This document shows, piece after piece, positions 35,286 to 42,963 of a stretch of DNA of 64,000 nucleotides. Position 1 is the first letter of the stretch; every line of letters starts with the position of its first letter. The stretch is from Ornithinibacillus salinisoli. GTDB taxonomy: Bacteria > Bacillota > Bacilli > Bacillales > Amphibacillaceae. The position numbers were made by a program, and so were the translations under genes. The DNA lies in assembly GCF_042682545.1 (NCBI RefSeq), contig NZ_JBHUHQ010000016.1; one strand, written 5' to 3'. A model generated the notes under the pieces. It worked only from the letters and a program-made list of their open reading frames with translations. It ran no database searches and was not told where the DNA came from.

Positions 35286-36266
35286 TTATATATTAAAAAT
35301 GTCAGTTTTATATTTATCTAAGTTATTTTTTAGCCAGTCTATTGTTTCTGCAAGTCCTGATTCTAACGTGTAATGAGGTTTCCAATTAGTTAGCATTTTT
35401 ATTTTTTCATTAGAACCAAGAAGACGGTTTACTTCACTTTTCTCAGGTCTATTGCGTTGTTCTTCATTTATAATTATAGCGTTTGGGTTTATCTGCTTAA
35501 TTAGTTCTTCTGCTAATTCCTTGATTGATATTTCTTTCTGTGTTGCAATGTTAATCTCTTCGCCTATTGTGTTTTCACATTTAGCTATTTCAATAAACCC
35601 TTGCACAGTATCTTTTACATAGTTAAAATCCCTTGTTGGTGATAAGGATCCCAATTTAATTTCGTTTTTACCGGCTAGAAGCTGTGAAATAATCGTTGGT
35701 ATTACGGCTCTTGCAGATTGCCTAGGTCCATAAGTGTTAAATGGTCTTACTATTGTTAATGGACTATTGAAGCTACGATAAAATGATTCTGCGATCCGAT
35801 CCGCCCCGATTTTTGAAGCGGAATAAGGTGATTGGCCTTGAAATGAATGGTTTTCGTCTATTGGTACATATTTTGCAGAGCCATATACTTCGGAGGTGGA
35901 AGTGACTAAAATTCTCTTAGTTTTTAAATCTCGGGCAGCCTGTAGGACATTTAAAGTCCCTTTTATATTAGTATCCACATATGAATCGGGTGAGTGGTAG
36001 CTAAAAGGGATTCCTATCAGTGCTGCTAAATGATGTACTTCATCAATACCTTTCATGGCTTCCTTAACACCATTAGGATCTCTAATGTCTCCATTGAATA
36101 CTTCAATTTCTTTTAGAATATCTTTAGGAAGTGTTTCAAGCCATCCCCATGAATTAAATGAATTATAGTAAACAAACGCCTTCACCGAGTGCCCGTCTTT
36201 AATTAATTTTTCCGTTAGGTGCGATCCAATAAACCCTTCAGAACCAGTTACTAATATTTTTGACAT
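35286..36266 (-). CDS. legB: NAD-dependent sugar 4,6-dehydratase LegB
   Basis: 326 aa extended SDR. Cofactor loop TGSEGFIGSHL, then YYNSFNSWGWLETLP, TSTSEVYGSA and catalytic YSASK. The FNSWGW segment is typical of LegB rather than RmlB. It acts on the nucleotide-linked GlcNAc to give the 4-keto-6-deoxy sugar. First gene of the operon: the promoter should lie in the 36267-36500 region on the minus strand, where I find no clear hexamers. Confidence 0.9.
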   Translation of the reverse strand: MSKILVTGSEGFIGSHLTEKLIKDGHSVKAFVYYNSFNSWGWLETLPKDILKEIEVFNGDIRDPNGVKEAMKGIDEVHHLAALIGIPFSYHSPDSYVDTNIKGTLNVLQAARDLKTKRILVTSTSEVYGSAKYVPIDENHSFQGQSPYSASKIGADRIAESFYRSFNSPLTIVRPFNTYGPRQSARAVIPTIISQLLAGKNEIKLGSLSPTRDFNYVKDTVQGFIEIAKCENTIGEEINIATQKEISIKELAEELIKQINPNAIIINEEQRNRPEKSEVNRLLGSNEKIKMLTNWKPHYTLESGLAETIDWLKNNLDKYKTDIFNI

Positions 36267-36530
36267 GTATCATAATCCTTTCAAATATACAGTGATATTA
36301 ATTAAGTATATATTAATAATTTTATCGGTACAAAATGCTTGTGTGTGAAGTTGGGAAATTATAGGATAATTCGATATAGAACTAGAAATCATCTAGTCCA
36401 AGTATAGGTCAATTTTACTATCAAAATTTCCCAACCTCTAAAAACAAAAATTTTCTTGCCATATTCGACAAATTCCGATACCATTACTAATAGTTATTAA
36501 TTACTAGTATAGTTCTATACTTCCAATAGA
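36267..36530. other. Divergent promoter region, legB and riboswitch 1
   Basis: AT-rich, no gene. It must hold the leftward promoter of the legionaminic operon and the rightward promoter of the riboswitch transcript. GTATAG-TT-CTATAC at 36508-36520 is a palindrome that includes a possible -10 (TATAGT). Confidence 0.4.
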
Positions 36531-36532
36531 AA

Positions 36533-36616
36533 AAGGCAAACTATCTGAAAAGATAGGACGCAAAGCCTAGGGTCTAAGGTCTTATGACTTATGACTATGA
36601 TCGCCTGGTTGCCAAG
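36533..36616 (+). ncRNA. c-di-GMP-I riboswitch aptamer 1
   Basis: Matches the GEMM-I consensus closely: GGCAAAC, a P2 stem CTATCT-GAAA-AGATAG with GNRA loop, GGACGCAAAGCC, GGGTCTAAGGT, an irregular P3 arm ending TATGATCGCCTGG (tetraloop receptor side), and GGTTGCC closing P1 with GGCAA. It lies 100 bases before the NarL-type regulator, with a terminator in between. Confidence 0.95.
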
Positions 36617-36646
36617 ATGGATTTAAGTTAAATAAATCTTATTTTT

Positions 36647-36677
36647 GGCTGTTCTTTTTTAGGAATAGCCTTTTTTA
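36647..36677 (+). terminator. Expression-platform terminator of riboswitch 1
   Basis: GGCTGTTC and GGAATAGCC form the stem, followed by TTTTTT. Formation would stop transcription before the regulator gene; which ligand state allows read-through is not fixed by reading alone. Confidence 0.9.
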
Positions 36678-36716
36678 TTGGTCAAAATCCTTTACTACTA
36701 ATAAAAATAGGAGTCG

Positions 36717-37358
36717 ATGGCTATGGGAAATATTTTAATGATTAAGGAAAAAGATTTAGTAAGAGACGTCATCATAGAAAAATTACAGGAAATGCTTCCT
36801 CAACACAAGCTAACCGCATACAATTCAGTGGAATTTAGCTCACTTCAGCATAATGAGCAAAAGGTAGATTTATTGATTCTTGATATGAATACTAGAATAG
36901 ATATTTTAGAAGCGATTGAAACATATGGACAACATCATACTAAAATTGCGGTGTGGTCTTCAGAACTAGAAAGTGATCGTTTATCAGATCTTTTTAAGCT
37001 AGGTTTACATGGTTACTTCTACAATGGCATGGAAATCAGTGAATTGATTTTCGCAATTAAAACCATGTTAAATGGAACACAATACATCCATTCTCAGCTA
37101 GCATCTGCATTACTAAGTGATTATGTGAAAATCACAAACAAAAAACCAATTCGTCCTTCCGGTATTTTAACGGAGCAAGAATGGAATGTCCTAGAGCATA
37201 TTGTAAAAGGACATAATAATGGAAGTATAGCGAGTAGCCTATTTATCTCTGCAAACACGGTCAACAACCATGTAAGCTCCATATTAAAGAAATTACATGT
37301 GTCCGATCGAACCAATGCAGTAATAGTAGCAGTGAAAAATAATTGGGTAACACTATAA
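36717..37358 (+). CDS. NarL/LuxR-type regulator with degenerate receiver
   Basis: 213 aa. The receiver-like domain (about 5-120) keeps an Asp in LLILDMN and a Ser in VWSSE, but the usual acidic pair at the start is replaced by KEKD and the conserved Lys by Asn (YFYNG), so normal phosphorylation is doubtful. The C-terminal LuxR HTH (about 148-210: LTEQEWNVLEHIVKGHNNGSIASSLFISANTVNNHVSSIL) is intact. As the gene sits behind a c-di-GMP riboswitch and terminator, its level should follow c-di-GMP. Targets may be the adjoining motility or glycosylation genes; unproven. Confidence 0.85.
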   Translation: MAMGNILMIKEKDLVRDVIIEKLQEMLPQHKLTAYNSVEFSSLQHNEQKVDLLILDMNTRIDILEAIETYGQHHTKIAVWSSELESDRLSDLFKLGLHGYFYNGMEISELIFAIKTMLNGTQYIHSQLASALLSDYVKITNKKPIRPSGILTEQEWNVLEHIVKGHNNGSIASSLFISANTVNNHVSSILKKLHVSDRTNAVIVAVKNNWVTL

Positions 37359-37391
37359 GTAATGATGAGAGATATTAAAAGTTGAATGACC

Positions 37392-37426
37392 AAAAGCAGC
37401 TCAGGTTCATGTAGCTGCTTTTATTT
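37392..37426 (+). terminator. Terminator after the NarL-type regulator
   Basis: AAAAGCAGCT and AGCTGCTTTT around 11 bases, followed by ATTT. Confidence 0.85.
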
Positions 37427-37749
37427 ACCAGTAATTAAATTTCTTAAAAGACTACATATTACAAGAAAACTGTACGATATACTAAGTATCCTATTTTATA
37501 GTAAAAAGATCCTATAAATGATTACATGAGATATGGTAACTAGCTATTTATTCCTGTTTTCGTTTATTGAAATAACAAGTTGGCATTGAATAAATAAATA
37601 GTAAAAAAGATCTATATTTCGCTACAAAATAGGTTGCTAGTATTTATAGGAAAATATAACGATATAGCATACGTGATATGTAAGATTCATAGTTGGTTGA
37701 AATGGATAGTTTTTAACTACTCTTTCACCTAATTGGAGGTATACAGAAA
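37427..37749. other. AT-rich region upstream of motAB
   Basis: About 320 bases, no gene. A motAB promoter is expected here, but I find no convincing sigma-A or sigma-D match; CGATAT occurs at 37473 and 37658 without a properly spaced TAAA. SD TTGGAGG at 37733. Confidence 0.4.
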
Positions 37750-38535
37750 ATGGATAAAACATCAATTATAGGAATTTTTCTTGGGGTTTTTGCAATAGGA
37801 GTAGGAATGGTTATGAAGGGAGTTCCTGTTAGTGCTTTAATAAATCCTGCAGCATTATTAATTATTTTTATAGGGACTGCCGCATCAATATGTATCGCTT
37901 TTCCAATGAGAACCCTTAAAAAATTGCCTGCTTGGTTCAAAATCATCTTTATGGAAGATAAGCAAACAGATATCAAAGAATTAATTCATATGTTTTCCGA
38001 TATGGCAGATCAAACTCGTAAAGAGGGGATTTTGATGTTGGAAAAACAAATAGGTGAGATGAAGGATCCTTTCCTTGTTTCGGGTTTACAGTTAGCGGTT
38101 GATGGTCAAACACCTGATTTTATTCGGGATGTAATGATGGAGAAAGTTGATGCGATGGAGAAAAGACACCAAGAAGGATCTGCTGTATTTACACAAGCGG
38201 GTACATATGCACCGACACTAGGAGTGTTAGGGGCAGTTGTAGGATTAATTGCTGCGTTAGGAAATATGGAAGATATGGAAAAGTTAGGTCATGCAATCTC
38301 AGCAGCCTTTATTGCAACATTGTTTGGAATATTTTCAGGTTATGTTTTGTGGCATCCTTTTGCAAATAAATTAAAAAGAAAATCACAGCATGAGGTTCAT
38401 ATCAAAGAGATAATCATTGAGGGAATAGTATCTATTACTAATGGGGATTCACCACAGATCGTAAAAGATAAACTAGGGTCTTATCTATCCACTAAGGAAA
38501 AGATTGCTTTTGAAGAGGAGGAAGCTCATGCGTAA
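37750..38535 (+). CDS. motA: Flagellar stator protein MotA
   Basis: 261 aa, four membrane helices. It follows B. subtilis MotA nearly throughout (MDKTSIIGIFLGVFAIGVGMVMKG; FTQAGTYAPTLGVLGAVVGLIAAL; GHAISAAFIATLFGIFSGYVLWHPFANKLKRKS). The cytoplasmic loop carries the charged residues that contact FliG. With MotB it forms the ion-driven stator. The motB start lies within its last codons. Confidence 0.95.
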   Translation: MDKTSIIGIFLGVFAIGVGMVMKGVPVSALINPAALLIIFIGTAASICIAFPMRTLKKLPAWFKIIFMEDKQTDIKELIHMFSDMADQTRKEGILMLEKQIGEMKDPFLVSGLQLAVDGQTPDFIRDVMMEKVDAMEKRHQEGSAVFTQAGTYAPTLGVLGAVVGLIAALGNMEDMEKLGHAISAAFIATLFGIFSGYVLWHPFANKLKRKSQHEVHIKEIIIEGIVSITNGDSPQIVKDKLGSYLSTKEKIAFEEEEAHA

Positions 38536-39286
38536 GAAGAGAAACAAGGACGATAACCATGTAGATGAGTCCTGGCTTCTTCCATATGCAGATATGTTAA
38601 CACTGCTACTTGCTTTATTCATCGTTTTATTCTCAATGAGTGAGGTTGATACGCAAAAGTATAAAGAGCTTGCCCAAATATTTAATAGTGAATTTTCTGA
38701 TGGAGGTAGCATCTTCGAAGACGAGGAGACCCCAATTGAAGAAAATGATCTTCCAGAAGAAGATGAAGCAGAAGACGAAGCTATGGACGAAGATAAGACA
38801 ACTGAAATGCTATCCATGAGTGAACTACAGCAGGAAATAAATAACTATATTGAAGAAAATAATTTAACAGACGTATTGGAAACGAAGCTATCAGATGAGG
38901 GGTTATTGGTTTCCATTATGAATGATGTTTCTTTTGATTCCGGTAGTGCAGATGTAAGTGGGCAGGGTAGATCGATAGCAAGCGAAATCTCAAATTTTCT
39001 TGATACGGATCCACCTCGTCAAATTGTAATTAGTGGACACACAGATAATGTTCCAATGAACAACACTGAATTTGGTTCAAACTGGGAATTAAGTGTTATG
39101 CGAGCAGTTAATTTTATGACATATATTTTAGATAATGAAAATCTCGATCCGGCAAAGTTTAGTGCAAAAGGTTTTGGGGAGCATCAGCCTGTAGTACCGA
39201 ATTCAAATGACGAAAATAGAAAAAGAAATAGAAGAGTAGAAGTTTTGATATTACCAAATTATACAATTAAAGAAAATGTAAAATAA
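38528..39286 (+). CDS. motB: Flagellar stator protein MotB
   Basis: 252 aa from ATG 38528 (GAGGAGG 6 bases before). The single helix PYADMLTLLLALFIVLFSMS contains the ion-binding Asp; the Val in FIVLF is the residue found in H+-type MotB rather than Leu of Na+-type MotS, so proton drive is likely. An acidic linker (about 65-105) precedes an OmpA-like peptidoglycan-binding domain (ISGHTDNVPM...NRRVEVLIL). It overlaps motA by 8 bases. Confidence 0.95.
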   Translation: MRKKRNKDDNHVDESWLLPYADMLTLLLALFIVLFSMSEVDTQKYKELAQIFNSEFSDGGSIFEDEETPIEENDLPEEDEAEDEAMDEDKTTEMLSMSELQQEINNYIEENNLTDVLETKLSDEGLLVSIMNDVSFDSGSADVSGQGRSIASEISNFLDTDPPRQIVISGHTDNVPMNNTEFGSNWELSVMRAVNFMTYILDNENLDPAKFSAKGFGEHQPVVPNSNDENRKRNRRVEVLILPNYTIKENVK

Positions 39287-39437
39287 TGTGAGAAATTGTA
39301 TTCATTTACTTCTAATAATTGTTAATACACATTAGAATTTAAAACTTTACATTAGGATATTCGTTGTAACGGATTGATAGACAAATATGCAAACAACATA
39401 GTAATAAAGAACTATTTAGTAATTAAAATAACTGTAA
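39287..39437. other. Gap between motB and riboswitch 2
   Basis: About 150 AT-rich bases. No terminator for motAB is evident and no clear promoter for the riboswitch transcript, so read-through from motAB is possible. The open frame 39374-39619 covers the riboswitch and is not a gene. Confidence 0.4.
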
Positions 39438-39503
39438 AAGGCAAACTATTCGAAAGGGTAGGACGCAAAGCAAAGGGTCTAAAGTACTGTTACTATGATC
39501 GCC
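39438..39503 (+). ncRNA. c-di-GMP-I riboswitch aptamer 2
   Basis: GGCAAAC, P2 CTATTC-GAAA-GGGTAG, GGACGCAAAGC, GGGTCTAAAGT, a P3 arm ending TATGATCGCCTGG, then GGCTACC. The same layout as aptamer 1 with a shorter P3. In the closing P1 helix, GGCAA faces CTACC and leaves one C-A mismatch, which may weaken ligand binding or change its switching point. It stands before cheX and the chemotaxis operon. Confidence 0.93.
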
Positions 39504-39529
39504 TGGCTACCAAGTTTTCGTTACCACTT

Positions 39530-39567
39530 GGCTATTCTGTTTTATTCGGAATAGCCTATTTTACTAT
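39530..39567 (+). terminator. Expression-platform terminator of riboswitch 2
   Basis: GGCTATTC and GAATAGCC form the stem, then TATTTTA. The stem sequence is almost the same as in riboswitch 1. Confidence 0.85.
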
Positions 39568-39615
39568 AACAGACAATATTATATCCATTGAGATTGATAA
39601 AAGGAGAGAATTATT

Positions 39616-40077
39616 ATGACCACAGAAACAAGTGAAAAGAGTAAGTCGATAACTTCATTATTAAACGGGACAATTACTTCTATTCAAAATGTTGTTCCAA
39701 TTCAACATGAGATTAAGGGGCCACAATTACTACAACAACCGTTGAAACTAGCATTTGGTGTTCTTATCGGTATTACTGGTGATTTAAAAGGAAAATTGGT
39801 ATTAGCAGGAGATACTGCTGTATTTGGCTCTATTGGTGAAGCAATGTTTGGAATGCCATTAGAAGGAGAAATGTTGTCGTCCTTTAGTGGAGAGCTAGGG
39901 AATATGATTGCGGGAGGTCTTTCGACAAATATTATCGAAAGCGGAATACAAACAGATATTACTGCACCTACAATTATAGAAGGAAGTACAACATTAACTG
40001 GCTATGAAAGAGCCATTCATATCACCGCAGATTTTGGTTCAATTGGATCACTACGTATGTACCTGTTAGTAGATTAA
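39616..40077 (+). CDS. cheX: CheX-family CheY-P phosphatase
   Basis: 153 aa. It has the CheC/CheX/FliY fold with the catalytic E-x-x-N motif at 93-96 (GELGNMIAGG). CheX dephosphorylates CheY-P as a dimer; one active-site helix is seen, as in CheX. First gene after riboswitch 2. An SD (AAAGGAGAG) precedes the ATG, and cheA follows after 17 bases. Confidence 0.85.
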   Translation: MTTETSEKSKSITSLLNGTITSIQNVVPIQHEIKGPQLLQQPLKLAFGVLIGITGDLKGKLVLAGDTAVFGSIGEAMFGMPLEGEMLSSFSGELGNMIAGGLSTNIIESGIQTDITAPTIIEGSTTLTGYERAIHITADFGSIGSLRMYLLVD

Positions 40078-40094
40078 TAGAAGGGAAGTTTAGT

Positions 40095-42080
40095 ATGGAT
40101 ACTAATCAATATTTAGAGGTCTTTTTAGATGAAAGTCGTGAACATTTACAAGCTGTTAATGATAATCTTTTAAAGCTGGAGAAGCAGCCTGACGAGCTGA
40201 GCATTGTGTCGGAAATCTTTCGTTCTGCTCATACGCTAAAAGGAATGGCTGCCACGATGGGATATGAAGACGTAGCTTCTTTAACCCATCAAATGGAAAA
40301 TGTGCTAGATAAAATTCGTAACAATGAGTTAGCGGTTTCTACGGAAGTAATTGATATTACATTTACAGCAGTTGAAGCGCTTGAAGAAATGGTTGAGTCA
40401 ATTAGTAATGGAAAAGATGGCAAAAAAGATGTTAGTGATCTTGTATCAAAATTAGAACAGATAGAAAAAGGCACCTCCATTGCAGAGCAACCAGATACTT
40501 CAGTCAGTGAATCTACTACAGGATTTGAAGTTGATGATTACCAAGCAACGGTTATTTCTCAAGCTAAAGAACAAGGCTTTAATGCAATTCATATTACGAT
40601 TCAATTAAATGACGATTGTATTCTTAAAGCAGCTCGTGCATACATGGTATTTGAAAAATTGGAAGGCAGAGGAGAGATTATCCAGTCCAATCCTTCCGTA
40701 GAAGAAATTGAGGATGGAAATTTTGAACAAGAGTTTTCCTTGTTGTTATTAACGCAAGAAAGCCATGCTAATTTAGAAAAACTAATACATACAGTATCTG
40801 AGATTAATCGTGTTGTAGTAGCTGACTATAAAAAGAAACAAAAAAGTAAAGTAGAAGATAAAGTAGAAGATAAAGAAGAAAAAACAGAAAGTGTAGAAAC
40901 GGAATCGAATACGCCAAAAGGGAAGCAAAAACAATCCAAAACAATACGTGTAAATTTAGAGCGAATTGACAACCTTATGAATTTATTTGAAGAGGTTGTT
41001 ATTGATAGAAGTCGATTAGAGGATCTAGCACAAAAGCTAAAGGATCATGAGCTGATTGAAACAATAGAAAATATGACAAGAGTGACAGAAGATATGCAAG
41101 GTCTCATGTTATCCATGCGAATGGTACCAGTTGAACAGGTGTTTAATCGTTTTCCACGGATGGTTAGAGGAATTGCAAAGGAATTGGAAAAAGAGATTAC
41201 TTTAGAAATTACTGGTGCTGAGACAGAGTTAGATCGAACAGTTATTGATGAAATTGGGGATCCTTTAGTGCATTTGATACGAAATTCATTGGATCATGGT
41301 ATCGAATCTCCACAAAAACGAGTGGAGTCTGGTAAATCTGAAGAAGGAAAAGTATCACTAAGAGCTTTTCATAGTGGAAACCATGTCTTTATTGAGATTG
41401 AGGATGACGGTGGAGGGATTAACCGCGAGAAAGTTGAAGCAAAAGCAATCGAAAATGGATTGATTAGTCCGGAGCATTCAGAAGTGCTGTCTGACGAAGA
41501 AATCTATCAACTTATTTTTTCTTCAGGTTTTAGTACGGCAGATACTATTTCAGATATCTCTGGCCGCGGAGTTGGTCTCGATGTTGTTCGCAGTAAAATT
41601 GAATCCCTTGGTGGAAACATAATAGTCGAATCAGAGCCTGGAAAAGGGAGTAAATTTTCTATTCAACTTCCGTTAACATTATCTATTCTGACTACATTAT
41701 TAGTAACTGTACAGCGGGAAACATATGCAGTGCCATTGTCGGCGATTGTAGAAACAATGATTCTAGAAGATCATCAAGTAATGTATGTTCAAGGGCAAAA
41801 GGTAATCGATTTTAGGGGAAAAGTGATTCCAATTGTGTCCTTAAAGGATATTTTTAATGTTCCTTCAGAAGAGACGGAACAAGAAGCAAGTGCAGTTGTC
41901 ATTATTCATAAGGGAGATAAAATGACAGGATTATTAGTAGATTCTTTCATCGGGCAAAAGGAAGTCGTATTAAAATCTTTAGGAAATTATTTGCGAGATG
42001 TATTTGCCATATCTGGGGCAACAATATTAGGTGATGGACAAGTTTCCTTAATAATTGATCCTAATGCATTAGTGAAGTAA
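40095..42080 (+). CDS. cheA: Chemotaxis histidine kinase CheA
   Basis: 661 aa. Hpt domain with phosphorylatable His46 (SAHTLKG); a P2 CheY-docking region about 150-270; a Lys/Glu linker; P3 dimerisation about 300-370; HATPase (HLIRNSLDHGIE N box, DDGGGI G1, GRGVGLDVV G2); and a C-terminal CheW-like P5 domain. It transfers phosphate to CheY. Slightly shorter than B. subtilis CheA. Confidence 0.96.
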   Translation: MDTNQYLEVFLDESREHLQAVNDNLLKLEKQPDELSIVSEIFRSAHTLKGMAATMGYEDVASLTHQMENVLDKIRNNELAVSTEVIDITFTAVEALEEMVESISNGKDGKKDVSDLVSKLEQIEKGTSIAEQPDTSVSESTTGFEVDDYQATVISQAKEQGFNAIHITIQLNDDCILKAARAYMVFEKLEGRGEIIQSNPSVEEIEDGNFEQEFSLLLLTQESHANLEKLIHTVSEINRVVVADYKKKQKSKVEDKVEDKEEKTESVETESNTPKGKQKQSKTIRVNLERIDNLMNLFEEVVIDRSRLEDLAQKLKDHELIETIENMTRVTEDMQGLMLSMRMVPVEQVFNRFPRMVRGIAKELEKEITLEITGAETELDRTVIDEIGDPLVHLIRNSLDHGIESPQKRVESGKSEEGKVSLRAFHSGNHVFIEIEDDGGGINREKVEAKAIENGLISPEHSEVLSDEEIYQLIFSSGFSTADTISDISGRGVGLDVVRSKIESLGGNIIVESEPGKGSKFSIQLPLTLSILTTLLVTVQRETYAVPLSAIVETMILEDHQVMYVQGQKVIDFRGKVIPIVSLKDIFNVPSEETEQEASAVVIIHKGDKMTGLLVDSFIGQKEVVLKSLGNYLRDVFAISGATILGDGQVSLIIDPNALVK

Positions 42081-42096
42081 AAGGAGGAATAACAGA

Positions 42097-42558
42097 ATGG
42101 AAAACTACATGAAAGTAATCGTTTTTACATTAAAGGAACAGCGGTTTGGTGTAAATGTCCAACAAGTACTTTCGATAGAAAAGCTACAGGAAATTACAAA
42201 AGTACCGAGAACATCCGATTTTATTAAAGGTGTGATCAATCTACGTGGGGAGACAATCCCAATTATTGATTTAAAAGAACGCCTGCACATTACTGAAACG
42301 GAAATGACTAATGAAAATCGCATATTGATTGTAAATGTGGAAGATGTTCAAGTTGGTCTAATCGTTGATTCAGCAACAGATGTTATTGATATTGCAACAG
42401 AGTTGGTTGAGCCTGCACCGAAGATGATAGGTGGAGTTCATGAGGTGTATTTAAAAGGTGTTGCTAAATTAGAAAATGAGTTATTAATATTACTAGATTT
42501 AGAACAAATAATAGACTTAGAAGAAACAACAGAAGTGAAAGAAGTCGTTGAAGAGTAG
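42097..42558 (+). CDS. cheW: Chemotaxis coupling protein CheW
   Basis: 153 aa, a single CheW SH3-like domain: KVIVFTLKEQRFGVNVQQV, FIKGVINLRGETIPIIDLKERL. It links CheA to receptors. SD AAGGAGG upstream; cheY follows 19 bases later. Confidence 0.95.
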   Translation: MENYMKVIVFTLKEQRFGVNVQQVLSIEKLQEITKVPRTSDFIKGVINLRGETIPIIDLKERLHITETEMTNENRILIVNVEDVQVGLIVDSATDVIDIATELVEPAPKMIGGVHEVYLKGVAKLENELLILLDLEQIIDLEETTEVKEVVEE

Positions 42559-42577
42559 GAAACTGGAGGTAGTTTAG

Positions 42578-42934
42578 ATGGCAAAAATATTAATTACAGA
42601 TGATGCAGCATTCATGAGAATGCAATTAAAAGACATATTAACAAAATTAGGACATGAAGTCGTAGGCGAGGCAGAAAATGGGCAAGATGCTGTTGACAAA
42701 TATCAGGAACTACAACCTGAGCTTGTGACAATGGATATTACAATGCCTGAAATGAACGGCGTAGACGCAGTAAAAGAAATTAAAAAGTTAAACCCAGAAG
42801 CGAAAGTAATCATGTGTTCTGCAATGGGGCAGCAAGGAATGGTAGTGGAAGCAATTCAAGCTGGGGCTAAGGATTTTATTGTAAAACCGTTTACTCCAGA
42901 GCGTATTAAAGAATCTGTTGGAAAAGTATTGTAG
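42578..42934 (+). CDS. cheY: Chemotaxis response regulator CheY
   Basis: 118 aa single-domain receiver. Acidic pair D8-D9, phospho-acceptor D53 in TMDITMPEMNG, and Lys in FIVKPFTPERI. The sequence follows B. subtilis CheY closely. Phospho-CheY binds the switch complex; its phosphatase CheX is in the same operon. Confidence 0.95.
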   Translation: MAKILITDDAAFMRMQLKDILTKLGHEVVGEAENGQDAVDKYQELQPELVTMDITMPEMNGVDAVKEIKKLNPEAKVIMCSAMGQQGMVVEAIQAGAKDFIVKPFTPERIKESVGKVL

Positions 42935-42963
42935 GTGTTTAGATTATGGTGAGGGTGAAAAAA

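Noticed and set aside
29534..36266. True sialic acid (Neu5Ac) or pseudaminic acid operon
   Set aside because: LegB/LegC/PtmE-type genes fit the legionaminic route; a PseB-type inverting dehydratase is absent, and Neu5Ac synthesis would not need a dehydratase and aminotransferase.
39374..39619. 81-aa open frame before cheX
   Set aside because: It spans the c-di-GMP riboswitch and its terminator and has no ribosome site.
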